From Cristatella mucedo (lineage: Eukaryota > Bryozoa > Phylactolaemata > Cristatellidae): a stretch of 64,000 nucleotides of DNA. Shown here in pieces: positions 32,226 to 42,842 of the stretch. The notes under the pieces are model-generated. The model searched no databases. It had not been told where the DNA came from and saw only the letters and a program-made list of their open reading frames with translations. A program made the position numbers and the translations under genes. How positions within the stretch are numbered: the stretch's first letter is position 1; every line of letters starts with the position of its first letter. The stretch is taken from NCBI GenBank assembly GCA_009760855.2, contig WPIO01000071.1, positions 45,001 through 109,000 on the forward strand, read 5' to 3'.

Positions 32226-32759
32226 GCGACAGAGTCGGCGGCGTCCGAGACAGAGTCGGCAGTGGCCTGCGACAGTGTCGGCATTGGTCTGCGACAGAGT
32301 CGGCAGTGGCCTGCGACAGAGTCGGCAATGGCCTGCGACAGAGTCGGCAGTGGCCTGCGACAGAGTCGGCAGTGGCCTGTGGCAGAGTCGGCAGTGGCCT
32401 GCGACAGAGTCGGCAATGGCCTGCGACAGAGTCGGCAATGGCCTGCGACAGAGTTGGCGGCATCTGCGACTAAATCGGTGGCGTCCGCAACGGAGTCAGT
32501 GGCCTGCGAGGCAGAGCAAACCATGACGGTGACGTTGGCCTGCGACCAGCCGGTGGGCTGTGACGTGGTCCAGGCCGGAGTGTGCAGATCGAATAGTCTG
32601 CACAGGACGGAGAGACTGGGAAGGCTTGAGAGGATGTGCAGGCTGGAGAAGCAGCTGCACATGTCGGAGACGCGATTGCAGAATCGGCAGAGGCGGATAG
32701 GCTTGCTAATTGCTGCTCTGTACCTTGCAGCTACATGTGTTGGTGCTGCAAACTTGTGA
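32016..32759 (+). CDS. Repeat-rich open frame inside the LTR element (doubtful protein)
   Basis: A 247-codon frame. Residues 1-70 are Ala/Lys/Arg repeats from the first minisatellite. About 70-150 is a 22-residue repeat (ATESAMACDRVG..LRQSRQWP) created by a 22-bp unit. The C-terminal 60 residues leave the repeats, with heptad-like ERLGRLERMCRLEKQLHMSE (possible coiled coil) and a hydrophobic end (GLLIAALYLAATCVGA). It does not match any gag or pol protein I know. The non-repeat C-terminus is the only part suggesting real coding; the rest could be open by chance. Confidence 0.35.
   Translation: MAASAWRAAESARKAAASSRRVASSAWRVAASARKAAASERKAAVVSERKTAAAFARKAAAASKRKAAASATESAASETESAVACDSVGIGLRQSRQWPATESAMACDRVGSGLRQSRQWPVAESAVACDRVGNGLRQSRQWPATELAASATKSVASATESVACEAEQTMTVTLACDQPVGCDVVQAGVCRSNSLHRTERLGRLERMCRLEKQLHMSETRLQNRQRRIGLLIAALYLAATCVGAANL
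32230..32460. repeat. 22-bp minisatellite inside the LTR element
   Basis: About ten units of GTCGGCARTGGCCTGCGACAGA, with A/G variation at one position. Reading frame shifts by one each unit, so the encoded peptide repeats every 22 residues. Confidence 0.92.
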
Positions 32760-32853
32760 CCTTAAGGTCAAGGGTGCGTGTAGTTCGTATGTACGTATGC
32801 ATGTATATATTGTATGCCGGCTCCTGACTTTTGACCGTAAGGTCAAGGGAGCG

Positions 32854-33259
32854 TGTAGTTTGTATGTATGTATTGTATGTCTGATAAGCCACTGGTGAGC
32901 TGTTAGAAGCACCACCGAGAGGGGCCGGTGCACAGCTGTGGTCCGCCTGTGATGTGGTATGGACACAGGCCGGTAACCAGCTGGTGGCCAGATGGTGGAT
33001 TCACCATCAGGGTCGGCCAGTGCACTGCTGTGGTCCCGCCTTTGATGTGGCATGGACCAGCTGGTGGTCAGATGGTGGATTCACCATCAGGGTCGGCCGG
33101 TGCACCGTTGTGGTCTATGAGTCATCGGAGTCGACCAGGGGAGGGGAGTCATGTGAGAGCAGGAGCCAAGGGGAGCCGTGCGCTCTTCGGCTCCGGGCGA
33201 TAGTAGTAAACTGTTGGTGTTGGGTATCGGCTGTCTCTCTGCTGTGCGACCAAACAACA
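32854..33259 (+). repeat. Right LTR
   Basis: 406 bases, matches the left LTR with a few substitutions and small indels. It is preceded by a partial, diverged duplicate of the LTR start at 32770-32800 (GCGTGTAGTTCGTATGTACG). Confidence 0.88.
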
Positions 33260-33289
33260 TGCCCGAGCATTGTGTGTACCCACACTGGC

Positions 33290-33870
33290 AGTGGCTGAGA
33301 CTCTGCTCAGCAACCGCCGACGAACACTAGGCTGCATGTGACAGACGAGCTCAAATCTGTCTCAGAATCATTGGCCCTAAAATTCTCGCTCCGAGCGTCT
33401 CGGCCCCGCTTGGAGGGGTTCGCTTCTTGTCGGCGCCGAGCGGAACATTGCTACACCGCATCCGGCTGCACTTTACAGTTCCGAGCCTCTGAGCGAGTAC
33501 ATCCATCGCACTTCTCCTCGTCGGCGCCGGTTGTCAGGGAGCGACCTGTCGTCAGCGCTCTCGCGTGAGACGGACCCGATCTGGGTGGCCAGCCATAGGA
33601 CGCTAGCCTGAGACTTTGCTCTGGGAGGCCGGAACTCGCGGGCGCTCTGTGGGAGACCGGAGATGACCTCCGGAAGAGAGACAGCGGACGCCACCGCCCA
33701 CTGACATTTTCGCGGCCGGATGTGCTCACTCGATTTCGCTCGAAGGCTACGTCTGCTGCAAAGCTACGTCTGTTGCAAGGTCGCGGCCACTTCGATGCGC
33801 TCCGCGGATACGTTCGCTCACTGTTACTACTCGACGGCGTAGCACGGATCGACGGTCAGCTGACCGGACC
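33290..33870. repeat. Dispersed repeat R3, copy in D-E interval
   Basis: Matches 60505-60935 closely, and 14930-15690 and 23815-25210 more distantly. No protein is recognised. Confidence 0.75.
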
Positions 33871-33989
33871 CATCTGGTGGCGAGGCTCGGAGCCCAAACC
33901 CAAGTGACGCTACAGCCTCAGCACTCCTGTGCCGGGTGTACTCGACGACCTTTGAACCCTGTAGCCCGGCGGGTGACCCGAGGCGGCAT

Positions 33990-35730
33990 CCATGACAATC
34001 ATTACTATGGTAATAGCTCCACGCAAATGCTTAGCTGCTCTGCTGCTCAGTCCGCCTTCGGACCTATCCTCATTGGTCGATTGCTACACCACGACACTAA
34101 CTGATATGCTCGACGAGTTCGCACCTCTGACTCGGACCACTGCACCGTCGCCCAGACGGCCTATGGTTTACCAGAGACATTAAACTGGCTAGGTCTACTA
34201 AGCCCAAGCTTGAAAAAAGCATACAAAAGATCAGGACTGACTATCCATCGACAGGCATATGAGGACTACTGTAGGTCGCACCAATTTATCCTAGCAAAGG
34301 CCAAGTCTAGCTTCTATAAACACTTATCTGAATCACAGATGCCCGATCCAAAAATGCTGATGTCAACGATAAACCATCTCCTTAACTGCTCTCGGGATGG
34401 CTCCTTACCTAATGATCCCAATTGTGATATAGCTGATCGCTTCTCTAGCTTCATTGTCCTGAAGATAGACAAGATCAGGAAGTTCATCCCTGCGATGGCA
34501 GCACCCTCCCCTAGACTGCTGTCACTCAATTCTTTACAGCACCTTCATGTCTACATTCAAGCAGGTCACTAGTGACCTCGTCCTGAAGTTCATATCCCAA
34601 TCAAAGAAGACAACAAGCCCTTTGGACCCGTATCCCAACGTCCTGCTCCTACGTTGCACTGATCTGTTGCTGCCATGCATAACTAACATCATTAATATGT
34701 TATTAGACTCGACAATGTCTCAGCACCTCTCAAAAAGGCTGCAGTCAGGCCACTACTCAAGAAAGCAACACTAAACCAGAGAACTTGAGAAACTACCGCC
34801 CAGTCTTCCTTCTAAAATTTCTATCAAAGACACTGGAATGAGTCTTGGCAGACCAGCTGAATTCATATATTGATACTTCAAACCCTGCTAGTAAGTTCCA
34901 CTCTGACTTTAGAGCTAATCACTCCACAGAGTAAACGTTACTTTGGATGTACAACGACCTGCTTAGGACCGCAGAAATGGGTAGAGTATCTCTGCTTGTT
35001 GTAGCTTTTTATACTAGTGATCACCAAGTCCTTTTTGAGCGCCTCTGATCTCGTCTGAGCATCACTGGCTTTGCATTGCAATGGTTTAGGTCCTATCTCA
35101 GTGGGATACTCCAGAGTATTGATGTGAATGGATGTGGATCATTAGGTACCTCTAAATTATGGGGTACCAAAGAGCTCCATGCTAGGTCCGGTTCTTTTCA
35201 CGGTTTATACTCTCCCTCTTGCTGATGTGATTGCCAAGAACAATCTAGGCTTTCACTTCTATGCGGATGACACTTAGTTGTACCTTTGTTTTGATCCCTC
35301 CTAGACTTTGATCACGTCTAATTCTATCCACTCCCTTGTTGCATGCATTTATGAGATCCGTACATGGATGGCAGGAAGCTTTCCTACATTTAATGGTGAT
35401 AAAAACTACTCCTTATTTACAAACCAAGCGTGATTCAGAAATTGGAAATTTTAGATCACTTCATTCTTTGGCCCCAGCCTATCTATTAAATCTACTTCCC
35501 ACCAGGCCGAGTATCGTACCACCAGCTTTTCGGAATTTATCAGCTTAACAATACCTCGTACAAACGTCAAATTCTTTGGAGACCATGCATTTAGTTCGCA
35601 TCCTCCGAAAGCCTGGAATTCACTCCCGACTTGCGTCACATCCCCTGAGTCGACCACATTTAAAACGAACTTAAAACGACCTATTTATGACGGCATTTAG
35701 TAGGTCGCTGTGATTCGTCGTTGATGTACT
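33990..35730 (+). mobile_element. Decayed L2-clade LINE, inter-domain and reverse-transcriptase parts
   Basis: Coding remnants in order: RSGLTIHRQAYEDYCR and KSSFYKHLSES (linker between endonuclease and RT, 34210-34572); LDPYPNVLL and DLLLPCITNIINMLL (start of RT, 34547-34774); a RPVF.L.FLSKTLE region near 34795; YADDT* near 35262 (motif C followed by a stop); and SLAPAYLLNLLPTRPSIVPP (35450-35548). Many stops and frameshifts show it is dead. There is no matching sequence in the F-G interval, so it entered D-E after duplication or was lost from F-G. Confidence 0.85.
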
Positions 35731-36374
35731 TATGCACACTGAATATTCTTGCCGTAATTTGCAATCAAAGCACAATTACGCGAAGCTTTTTGTTGAAATT
35801 GCAGCCACATCGCAGTTAGAACATGTAGGGCTGCCATTTGAGCCGGACGACCAGAGGCCATAGCTTGGGAAATAGTTCCAGGAAAATCCCGTAAAGTTTT
35901 GCAGGTAAAGTTTGCACACTGTTTTCTATCATTTGGAATTGTTACTGCTATTTCGCGAAATTTATTGCGAAAATCGCAGCAGCATCACCATTTGAATGTG
36001 TAAATATGCTGGCTGACCTGGGCCATTTGTCACCATACAACGAGAATGCGCAATCGAATGAAGGTTGTTGTGTAAACTCATAACACCATTCTGAATTACT
36101 TTAAATCGAATTCGCTGCGTTCCAACATTTTTGTGGAAATGGCAGCTGTATCGCCGTTATTCATGGGACCCCAAACAAATTTACTGTTGCAAAGTAAATC
36201 TTCGATTTGCATGTGGACCAGCTAGCTGGCTGCCAATGTCTTCCAAGAAGTTGATCAATGGTACCAGTAGAGAACACCAGTCATCAGCCGATTCGTCGAC
36301 AGCAGCGGAAACAGCCGCTACCGAAACGAACCTCGGAGCTAAATTTATTTATACATGTGTTGAAAAATTTTCGT
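35731..36374. other. Spacer, nothing recognised
   Basis: AT-leaning sequence. The phrase GCGAA…TTGCGAAAATCGCAGC.GCATC recurs loosely (35780-36150), suggesting an old internal repeat. No gene. Confidence 0.4.
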
Positions 36375-38640
36375 CATTGCGATATTCTGTAGAAAGATTG
36401 AAATATTGAACTTTGCGCCAAAGATTCTGTCAGAGAAAAAAAACACGTACAGCTAGCTGTATTCCAGGAAAGATGGTAGAATATTCTGACTGTATTTCTC
36501 AAAACCTGACACGATACTTGCCGTATTCAGAGTGTGCTTTATTAATGGTAGATTGCTACAACAGACACAAGCTGATACGCTTGAAGAGTTTGCACCTCTG
36601 ACTAGGCGAAGTGTGTGAGCTCGTACAGGTGGCCTTTGGCTTACTGCAGACATTGAACTAGCTAGGTTAAGTAAGTTCAAGCTTGAAAAGTCATTCAAAA
36701 GATCAGGACTGACTTTCCATCGACAGGCATACTAGGACTACTGTAGGTCGTACCAATCGATCCTAGCAAAGACCGAGTCTAGCCTTTCTAAAAACATTGT
36801 TGAATCACAGACAGGAAATTCAAAAATGCTGAGGTCAACGATCAACCACCTCCTTAACCTCCCCTTAACCACTTATTGTCCTAATTATTCTAGTGATAAT
36901 CTCGATGCTCGTTTCTCATTCATCTTCAAAAATTGCCCTGTACCCCATTTACAGACACTAGAACGATTCGTCGCAAACCAGCAAAACTCGTATACTTAAA
37001 CATCAAATATTGGCAATAAGTTCCAGTGTGGTTTTAGAGCTAATCACTCCATAGAGTCAGCATTACTTCGGGTGTATGATGACATACATAGGAATGCCGA
37101 CTTAGATAGAGTCAGTCTGCTTGTTCTGCACGATCTTTCGGCATCTTAAATGCTATAAATCACCATGTTCTTTGTGAGAGCCTCTAATTTTGCCTGGGCG
37201 TCAGTAGCATTGCACTGTAATGGTTCAGGTCCTATCTCAGCTGGAGACTATAATATGGATGTGAATGGACACAGATCACCCGAGGAACCTCTAAAGTAGG
37301 GGGTACCTCAGGGTTTTGTGCTTGGTCAAGTTCTTTTAGTGTTTTATACTCTCCATTTTGAGGAGGCGATTGCCAGGCTTTCACTTCTATGCAAATGACA
37401 CTCAGTTGTGTCATCGCCTCTTTCCTTAACCGCCTTCTCGAGCACGACAAAGTCTTTCAATTATCTTGCTGCATGTGTTGATGACAGTCGCACATTGAGG
37501 GCAGCAAACTGTCTTAAATTAAATGATAAATATAATAAACATTCATTTGTATAGCACCCCATGAGAACTGAATCTCCATTCGAGCGCTCCACATATGCCT
37601 CGGGGCTCAAGTCCATGACCTCAGCCAGAACTTGACTGGAGAGAGCACCTTAAACGCTGGACCAAACCAACTCGGCGATGATGATCGAACCAACTTACTA
37701 GATATGGGCAAGCCATTTGTGATTCACACATTCCAAAGGTTAACGCTCAAAATCGGCTCTTCCAGAATATTTCCAGGTGCATCAGCACGCAATCTCGCGT
37801 CTTGTTCCAAAGTGAACTTTCGTTAGACAACCACATGAGCTCCACAGTCGAATCTGCCTACTTTTAGCTGCATCACGTTGCTAAAAGTTGGTCTTGCTTA
37901 GGCAGAAATACCACATTTAAATTGATCCATGCATTTGTGGCTTCCGTCTCGACTTCTATAGCTCACTGCTTGCTGGTCTACCGGCTTGTGCAAAGAGGCA
38001 CTTGCAGCTGGTGCAAAACTCTACAGCTAAGCTTGTCTATCGCGAGCGTCGCAGTTGCCACATCACACCACATCTCGCCAACCTGCACTGGCTTTCAGTC
38101 AAGCACTACGTCGACTTCAAAGATTTGTCACTCACTTTTAGGTCTCTTCATTATTTGGCTCCAGCCTACCTATCAGATCAACTCCCCCCCCCCCCAGGTT
38201 AAGCATCGCACCACCTGCTTTTCGGAAACTAACTGTCTACCCCTACCTCGTACAAACCTCAAATCTTCTGGAGACCGTGCCTTGAGTTCGTATGGTCCCA
38301 ATGCCTGGAACTCATTTCTGACTGTCGTTGTAACATCCCATACCTTGTCTATATTTAAAAACTAGTTAAAGTGCATCTATTAATCACAACATTTAGTGGG
38401 TCAATATGATTCGTCGTTTACGTACTTATGGGTGCTGACACTGTACTTGCTGCCACTAATCAAATTTGCATACTGACCCAGTGCATGCCACCTCTAACGA
38501 TGTTATTTTTGTTGTCATTGAGCATGCTACCACTAACCGTGCAATAGTGCTTCGTTTGCAGCGAATGTAAAGTGCCAGACAGATATCGAGTTCACTGAGG
38601 GTGTAATAGAAATGTTTTGTTATTTTTGTTATTATTGATT
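36375..38640 (+). mobile_element. Decayed L2-clade LINE with inserted SINE
   Basis: It carries the same L2 family as 33990-35730: the linker near 36670-36840, the FQ.GFRANHS.ESAL motif near 37020, the RT C-terminus with SWCKTLQLSLSI and LANLHWLSVKHYVDFK (37922-38365), and a 3' end near 38640 with AATGTAAAGTGCC...GAGTTCACTGAGGG. A family-2 SINE (37541-37672) sits inside. 36375-37690 is duplicated at 60935-62285. Confidence 0.82.
37541..37672 (-). mobile_element. tRNA-derived SINE, family 2, inside the LINE
   Basis: Tail, B-box region and head are recognisable on the minus strand (GGTTTGGTCCAGCGTTTAAGG near the end). It interrupts the LINE where the intact copy encodes KLNDDKTNLL. The copy at 62121-62254 sits at the same site. 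Confidence 0.82.
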
Positions 38641-39127
38641 CTGGACGAAACTGGATGCACTACTATTACTTTTACACCAGTCGTACAATGTCAGATCTGT
38701 TTCTTTTCGGTATAATAGTAATTGATTGGTAAGATAAAAAAACCAGTTAAATCAAATAAATCGTGTACAGTAAGTAGGAAATTTACAGTTATGGTGTCAT
38801 GCTTTTTAATTAACGCTAAAAGTAAAAATTAAAACTAAACCTAATAATGATAGCTTCCCGCATTCGTCTGGGTGTCGTACTCCGCCAGTAACATAATTGT
38901 TGATAAGAACATTCATTAAACTCTGAATATGCTAAATAATAATATTGTAAATATTAATGTGCTAAATGACTCTTTTCCATTTTTCATGTTGGATTGGATA
39001 GGCATTTATTTCGTGGCAGTACTTCGAGGAGTCAGGTTAGGCGAATGGAATGTGCGAGTGAGACTAACTAGAAAGCTGACGATGTTCACAGCAAGTAAAA
39101 TATTAAGTAAGTTGCAGTAACCATGTA
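38641..39127. other. AT-rich spacer, nothing recognised
   Basis: No repeat family or coding frame with content. Open frame 38929-39120 is short and unsupported. Confidence 0.4.
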
Positions 39128-40722
39128 ATGATAATAATGCACTTGATAAAGTGTCCTCAGAGAACCTAATCTCTCTCTAGGCGCTTTACATTTGCTGCAA
39201 AGGTAAATGCAAATGAATGGTGAGTATAATCATGCTTGATAAACAAACAGAAGGAATAACATGGTTAGGGGTGACATGCACAGGGTCAGCATGCAAATGT
39301 GGTTAGTGGCAGCATGCACAGTATCAGCACGCATAAGCACATCTAGGACGAATCACAGGGACCCACTAAATGCTGTCCTAAATAGGTGTGTTTTTAGGTC
39401 TTTATGAATGTGGTTAGGTCAGGTTATGTTCTGACGCAGGTCGGGAGGGAGTTCCAGGCTTTGGGAGCATATGAACTAAATGCATGGTCTCCAAAGGATT
39501 TAAGGTTTGTACGAGGCATTTGTGGACTGTTGGATTCCGAAAAGCGGGTGGTACGATGCTATGCCTGATGGGGGAGCATATCTGACAGATAGGCTGGAGC
39601 CAAAAAATGAAGTGACCTAAAAGTGAGCGACAAAACCTTGAAGCCAATCCGTGCTTGACTGGTAGCCAGTGCAGGTCGGCGAGAAGTGGAGTAATGTGGC
39701 AACTGCGACGCTTACCACACCCAAGCCTAGCTGCAGAGTTTGCACCAGCTGCAATCATCTGATCGCACATGCTGGTAGGCCAGTAAGCAGTGAGTTGAAG
39801 AACTCGAGACGGGATGTCACGAATGTATGGACCAACTTGGACGTCGTATCCTTATCTAAAGAAGCCCGAATTTTAGCAATGTTATGAAGCTGAAAATAGG
39901 CGGATTTGACTGTGGAGCTGATGTGGTCGTCTAACGAGAGGTCGCTTTGGAATATGACACCTAGATTTCGAGCTGATTCGACAGGAGATATGCTGGCAGA
40001 GCTAATTTTGAGCGTCAGCCTTTTCAATTTCTGAATCACACTGGGTTTGCCCATAACTAGTAAGTTAGTTTTGTCATCGTTAAGTTTTAGAAAATTTGCT
40101 GCCATCCATGTGCGGATGTCATCAATGCATGCAGCAAGTGAGTTTAGAGAATTTGAGGTGCTCGAAGGCTGGGAGGGATCAATGCAAAGGTATAACTGAG
40201 TGTCATCCGCATAGGAGTGAAAGCCTAGATTGTGCTTGGCAATCACATCAGCAAGAGGCAGAGTATAAACCGTGAAAAGAACCGGTCCTAGCACAGAGGC
40301 CTGAGGTACATCATATTTCAGAGGTACTTCAGATGATCTTTGTCCATTCACGTCAATACTCTGGAGTCTCCCACTGAGATAGGACCTGAACCACTGCAGA
40401 GCAGTGCCAATGATGCTCAGGCGAGATGAGAGGCGCTCTAGAAGAACTTTGTGATCGATGGCGGCAAAAGCTGCCGAAAGATCGAGCAAAACAAGCAGAG
40501 ACACTCTACCCATGTCTACATTTCTAAGTAGGTCGTTGTATACCCGAAGCAATGCTGACTCTGTGGAGTGATTAGCTCTAAAACCAGACTGGAACTTACT
40601 AGGAAGGTGTGAGGTTTCGATATATGAGTTCAGCTGGTCTGCCACGACCCGTTCTAGTGTCTTTGATAGAAATGGTAGAAGGGAGACTGGGCGGTAGTTG
40701 CTTAAGCTCTCTTGGTAAATCA
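39128..40722 (-). mobile_element. L2-clade LINE, best preserved reverse transcriptase
   Basis: A minus-strand frame from 40723 to 39755 encodes RT motifs in order: NYRPVSLLPFLSKTLERVV, KFQSGFRANHSTESALL, LVLLDLSAAFAAIDH (motif A), [15 protein letters not shown] (motif B) and SYADDTQLYL (motif C), then NDDKTNLLVMGKPSVI and LDKDTTSKLVHTFVTSRLEF. The C-terminus continues to 39414 after a frame break at about 39760. It ends in the GCGCTTTAC hairpin tail and (TAA)n. The N-terminal endonuclease is missing: the element stops abruptly at about 40722, where the AT-rich island begins. 5'-truncated and inactive. Confidence 0.92.
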
Positions 40723-40725
40723 AGA

Positions 40726-41133
40726 ATGACGTCTTATGATGAACAACAACTCAATTCAAATATTTCAGTAATTACTGATACATCTGCTAAGAAATTCTAC
40801 ATCGATGAATGTGATATTGAAGCTTAAAGTATTATCTCTGCCGGTCAAACAGAAGCAGTAGCAAGCCTACAATCAACACTTGCAGCTAAAGTTGATGCTC
40901 TACTCGATAGTCCACAAGAAATTGCAGATTATACCACTTGGGTTGCAGTTCAATACCCGACACTTTCAACAGCTGCATCTGGAATATCTGGAATTAAACC
41001 TGATATCTCAGGAATTGTTGAAGATGAGGGTTATGCAGTTCTACCATGTATTAATGATAACATGAGTGCAAAACAAAAAGCCGCGGCAGCATCACTAGCG
41101 GCACAAGAACAACCTGATCCAAGTGCTGTATAA
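40726..41133 (+). pseudogene. AT-island ORF 1, interrupted by an internal stop
   Basis: A frame of 136 codons beginning MTSYDEQQLN, with a TAA at 40825-40827 after 33 codons. Beyond it the same frame continues with orderly, alanine-rich protein-like sequence (ASLQSTLAAKVDALL, ADYTTWVAVQYPTL, KQKAAAASLAAQEQ) to a TAA at 41131-41133. Continuation in frame suggests a once-intact gene. The product is not recognised. It is the first frame after the junction with the L2 LINE and faces the same way as the next frame. Confidence 0.55.
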
Positions 41134-41169
41134 ATATTTTGAATAAAAAATAAAAGCAGTATACGGAAA

Positions 41170-41466
41170 ATGGTTTCTATTGAGACAAGAAGAAAAGACT
41201 GTCTTGAAGAAGTTAAATGTCAACAGTTTTCAAACTTTAAAATCTGCTCATATCCAATGGGTAGAAATGAAGAAATCACATCAACTTTGTTAGATGCTGT
41301 GCAACTAGTATTAGAATATAAAGCACTTAGAATTAATCACTCTGAACCAGAGATAGCAAATATATTCACTAAAGTTAGAGATGGTTCAATCTTTGAAGAG
41401 TTCCTTAAAGACATAAAAATAAAAAAAATAAATAGTATGAAGTCTAAAGCTTACTCTAAAAAATAG
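41170..41466 (+). CDS. AT-island ORF 2, unknown protein
   Basis: 98 codons, 36 bases after ORF 1 on the same strand. The product begins MVSIETRRKDCLEEVKC, has mixed charged and hydrophobic content without signal peptide or membrane segment, and ends in a lysine-rich KIKKINSMKSKAYSKK. No family is recognised. Regular codon structure and position within the island support it as a real or recently real gene. Confidence 0.5.
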   Translation: MVSIETRRKDCLEEVKCQQFSNFKICSYPMGRNEEITSTLLDAVQLVLEYKALRINHSEPEIANIFTKVRDGSIFEEFLKDIKIKKINSMKSKAYSKK

Positions 41467-41557
41467 AACTAACTATACAAATAAAGAAAGAGATAGACGT
41501 AGGAAAGAGTTGTGACCTACCTAAAGAATTGATTAAAGAGACTATGGATTGGAAGAT

Positions 41558-41938
41558 TTAAATAGGCGGATCGCCAGAAATATCTTCTGGAGGATGTGGA
41601 CCATCAGGTGTAGGTGGATTAGTATCGGTTGTAGTTGGTAATTCATCTATATAATCAGAAGGTAACGTACCAATAGATGAAAACCATTCATCTGATGTAG
41701 CACCATATTTGGTACCAGCAAAATCTTTTGATGATGATTGTGAATATTTTACACAATTGACGAATAAAGTCTCAATATAGTCCAAATCAATTGGACTTGA
41801 AATAGTACCACAATTCAAAAAAGGATAAATAATATTGATATTAATATTGATATTATTAATATTGATATTGATTAATATTAATATTGAATGCATTCTTGTC
41901 TTTCTTTTTTCTCTATTGAAAATGGTTACATTATACAT
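41558..41938 (-). CDS. AT-island ORF 3, unknown protein with acidic proline-rich C-terminus
   Basis: 126 codons. The N-terminal 20 residues are basic. Residues 21-40 are an Ile/Asn run from an AATATT simple repeat (41830-41885), probably a late expansion. The rest (CGTISSPIDLDYIETLF, TKYGATSDEWFSSIG) looks protein-like and ends in a Thr/Pro/Asp-rich tail. Not recognised. The true start may lie downstream of the simple repeat. Confidence 0.45.
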   Translation of the reverse strand: MYNVTIFNREKRKTRMHSILILINININNINININIIYPFLNCGTISSPIDLDYIETLFVNCVKYSQSSSKDFAGTKYGATSDEWFSSIGTLPSDYIDELPTTTDTNPPTPDGPHPPEDISGDPPI

Positions 41939-42254
41939 TTAGATTCACTTAATACTAGCAGATCATTGTTTTCAATATTATAATACTTTATATTAAGTAA
42001 ACAAGAAGAATATAGATTTGGAGAATTACATTTTAGTTACATTTTAAAATTATAATACCACTGGCATATTGTTTTCTTGTATTCATACTAAATCCTAATG
42101 CTGCAAGTTTATAGTTTACTCTTGTTCTATTATCATCATTTAATAAAAAGGAATTATCAATAATTGTTCCATATTAAATGTCATATATCTACTTTCACTG
42201 TCAATATAATTAATTCTTCCATCACTTGACTTATCAATATCTTTTATTTTTTTA
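41939..42254. other. AT-island gap without long frame
   Basis: AT-rich, with only fragments of open frame on the minus strand. It is probably the decayed continuation of neighbouring island genes. Confidence 0.35.
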
Positions 42255-42560
42255 CTATCTTTGAGTATTTTGGTTTTTTATGTTAAAATCTGATAATTTA
42301 TATAAAACTTGTTGACCAATAGTAGGAGAAGTAAATGCTTGGGTTTTTGCACCTATATTATTTACACTGTTTACAGGTAAATTACCCCAATATCTAATCA
42401 AATCAACACCATTAATACATCTTTTAATAAATGGTATGCTTCCACATTTTAAATAAAAGTGATGAGTATATTTATTATTAATTAAATCATTTAGTTGACA
42501 ATTATCAAAATTTGGTCCTCTTCTATTCATTATTAATATAAGAACACTTAAAGTTTCCAT
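42255..42560 (-). CDS. AT-island ORF 4, unknown protein
   Basis: 101 codons. The start overlaps the end of ORF 5 by 38 bases in another frame; a later Met (MNRRGPNFDNC, codon 11) reduces the overlap and is a likely real start. It contains cysteines and an RYWGNLP motif. No family is recognised. Confidence 0.45.
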   Translation of the reverse strand: METLSVLILIMNRRGPNFDNCQLNDLINNKYTHHFYLKCGSIPFIKRCINGVDLIRYWGNLPVNSVNNIGAKTQAFTSPTIGQQVLYKLSDFNIKNQNTQR

Positions 42561-42840
42561 TTAATGTTTCATCCTGTTTATACATACTAACTTTTGTGTC
42601 AAGATATTCCGTTGCTGCAACATCATTTTCATTGACACGATCTGAAATATTAACATACTTTTTTGAGTTTGCAGATAAATTACCAGTTATATGTTGATCT
42701 GAGTCTTTTCTTGCATAATTATTATCAGCAAATTCCTTATTAACAGTTTCTAATGAATCTACAGTTTCTAAAAGATTTGTTATTCTGTTTGAATCAAAAT
42801 TCAATGTTCCGCTCATTTCTAATTCCTTTCTAGAAAGCAT
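42523..42840 (-). CDS. AT-island ORF 5, fibre-like motif protein
   Basis: 105 codons. It contains NFDSNRITNL at residues 14-23, near copies of the N..I..L...E..D pattern, and VNENDVAATEYLD at about 69-81, the DA/Y.D half of the fibre-like motif seen in ORF 7. The family resemblance is to tail- or fibre-shaft repeats of phages and viruses. The ATG lies 2 bases after the stop of ORF 6, as in compact viral gene clusters. Confidence 0.5.
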   Translation of the reverse strand: MLSRKELEMSGTLNFDSNRITNLLETVDSLETVNKEFADNNYARKDSDQHITGNLSANSKKYVNISDRVNENDVAATEYLDTKVSMYKQDETLNGNFKCSYINNE

Positions 42841-42842
42841 AT

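Larger units (their letters stand above)
31417..33259 (+). mobile_element. Non-autonomous LTR-flanked element with 5-bp target duplication
   Basis: Two near-identical direct repeats, 31417-31825 and 32854-33259, each beginning TGTAGTTTGTATG and ending GACCAAACAACA, flank about 1.03 kb of internal DNA. TGCCC lies on both outer sides (31412-31416 and 33260-33264). The paralogous sequence at about 60470-60476 reads straight through with a single TGCCC. TG...CA ends plus a 5-bp duplication fit an LTR retrotransposon. No gag, protease, reverse transcriptase or integrase is present, so it must have been moved in trans (TRIM-like). The orientation is arbitrary, chosen from a purine-richer GGTCAAGGGAGCG just before the right repeat. 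Confidence 0.85.

Noticed and set aside
31653-32662. Minus-strand frames of about 260-300 codons in the LTR element
   Set aside because: They run through both minisatellites and into the LTR. The repeat units lack stops in these frames, and no protein family is recognisable.
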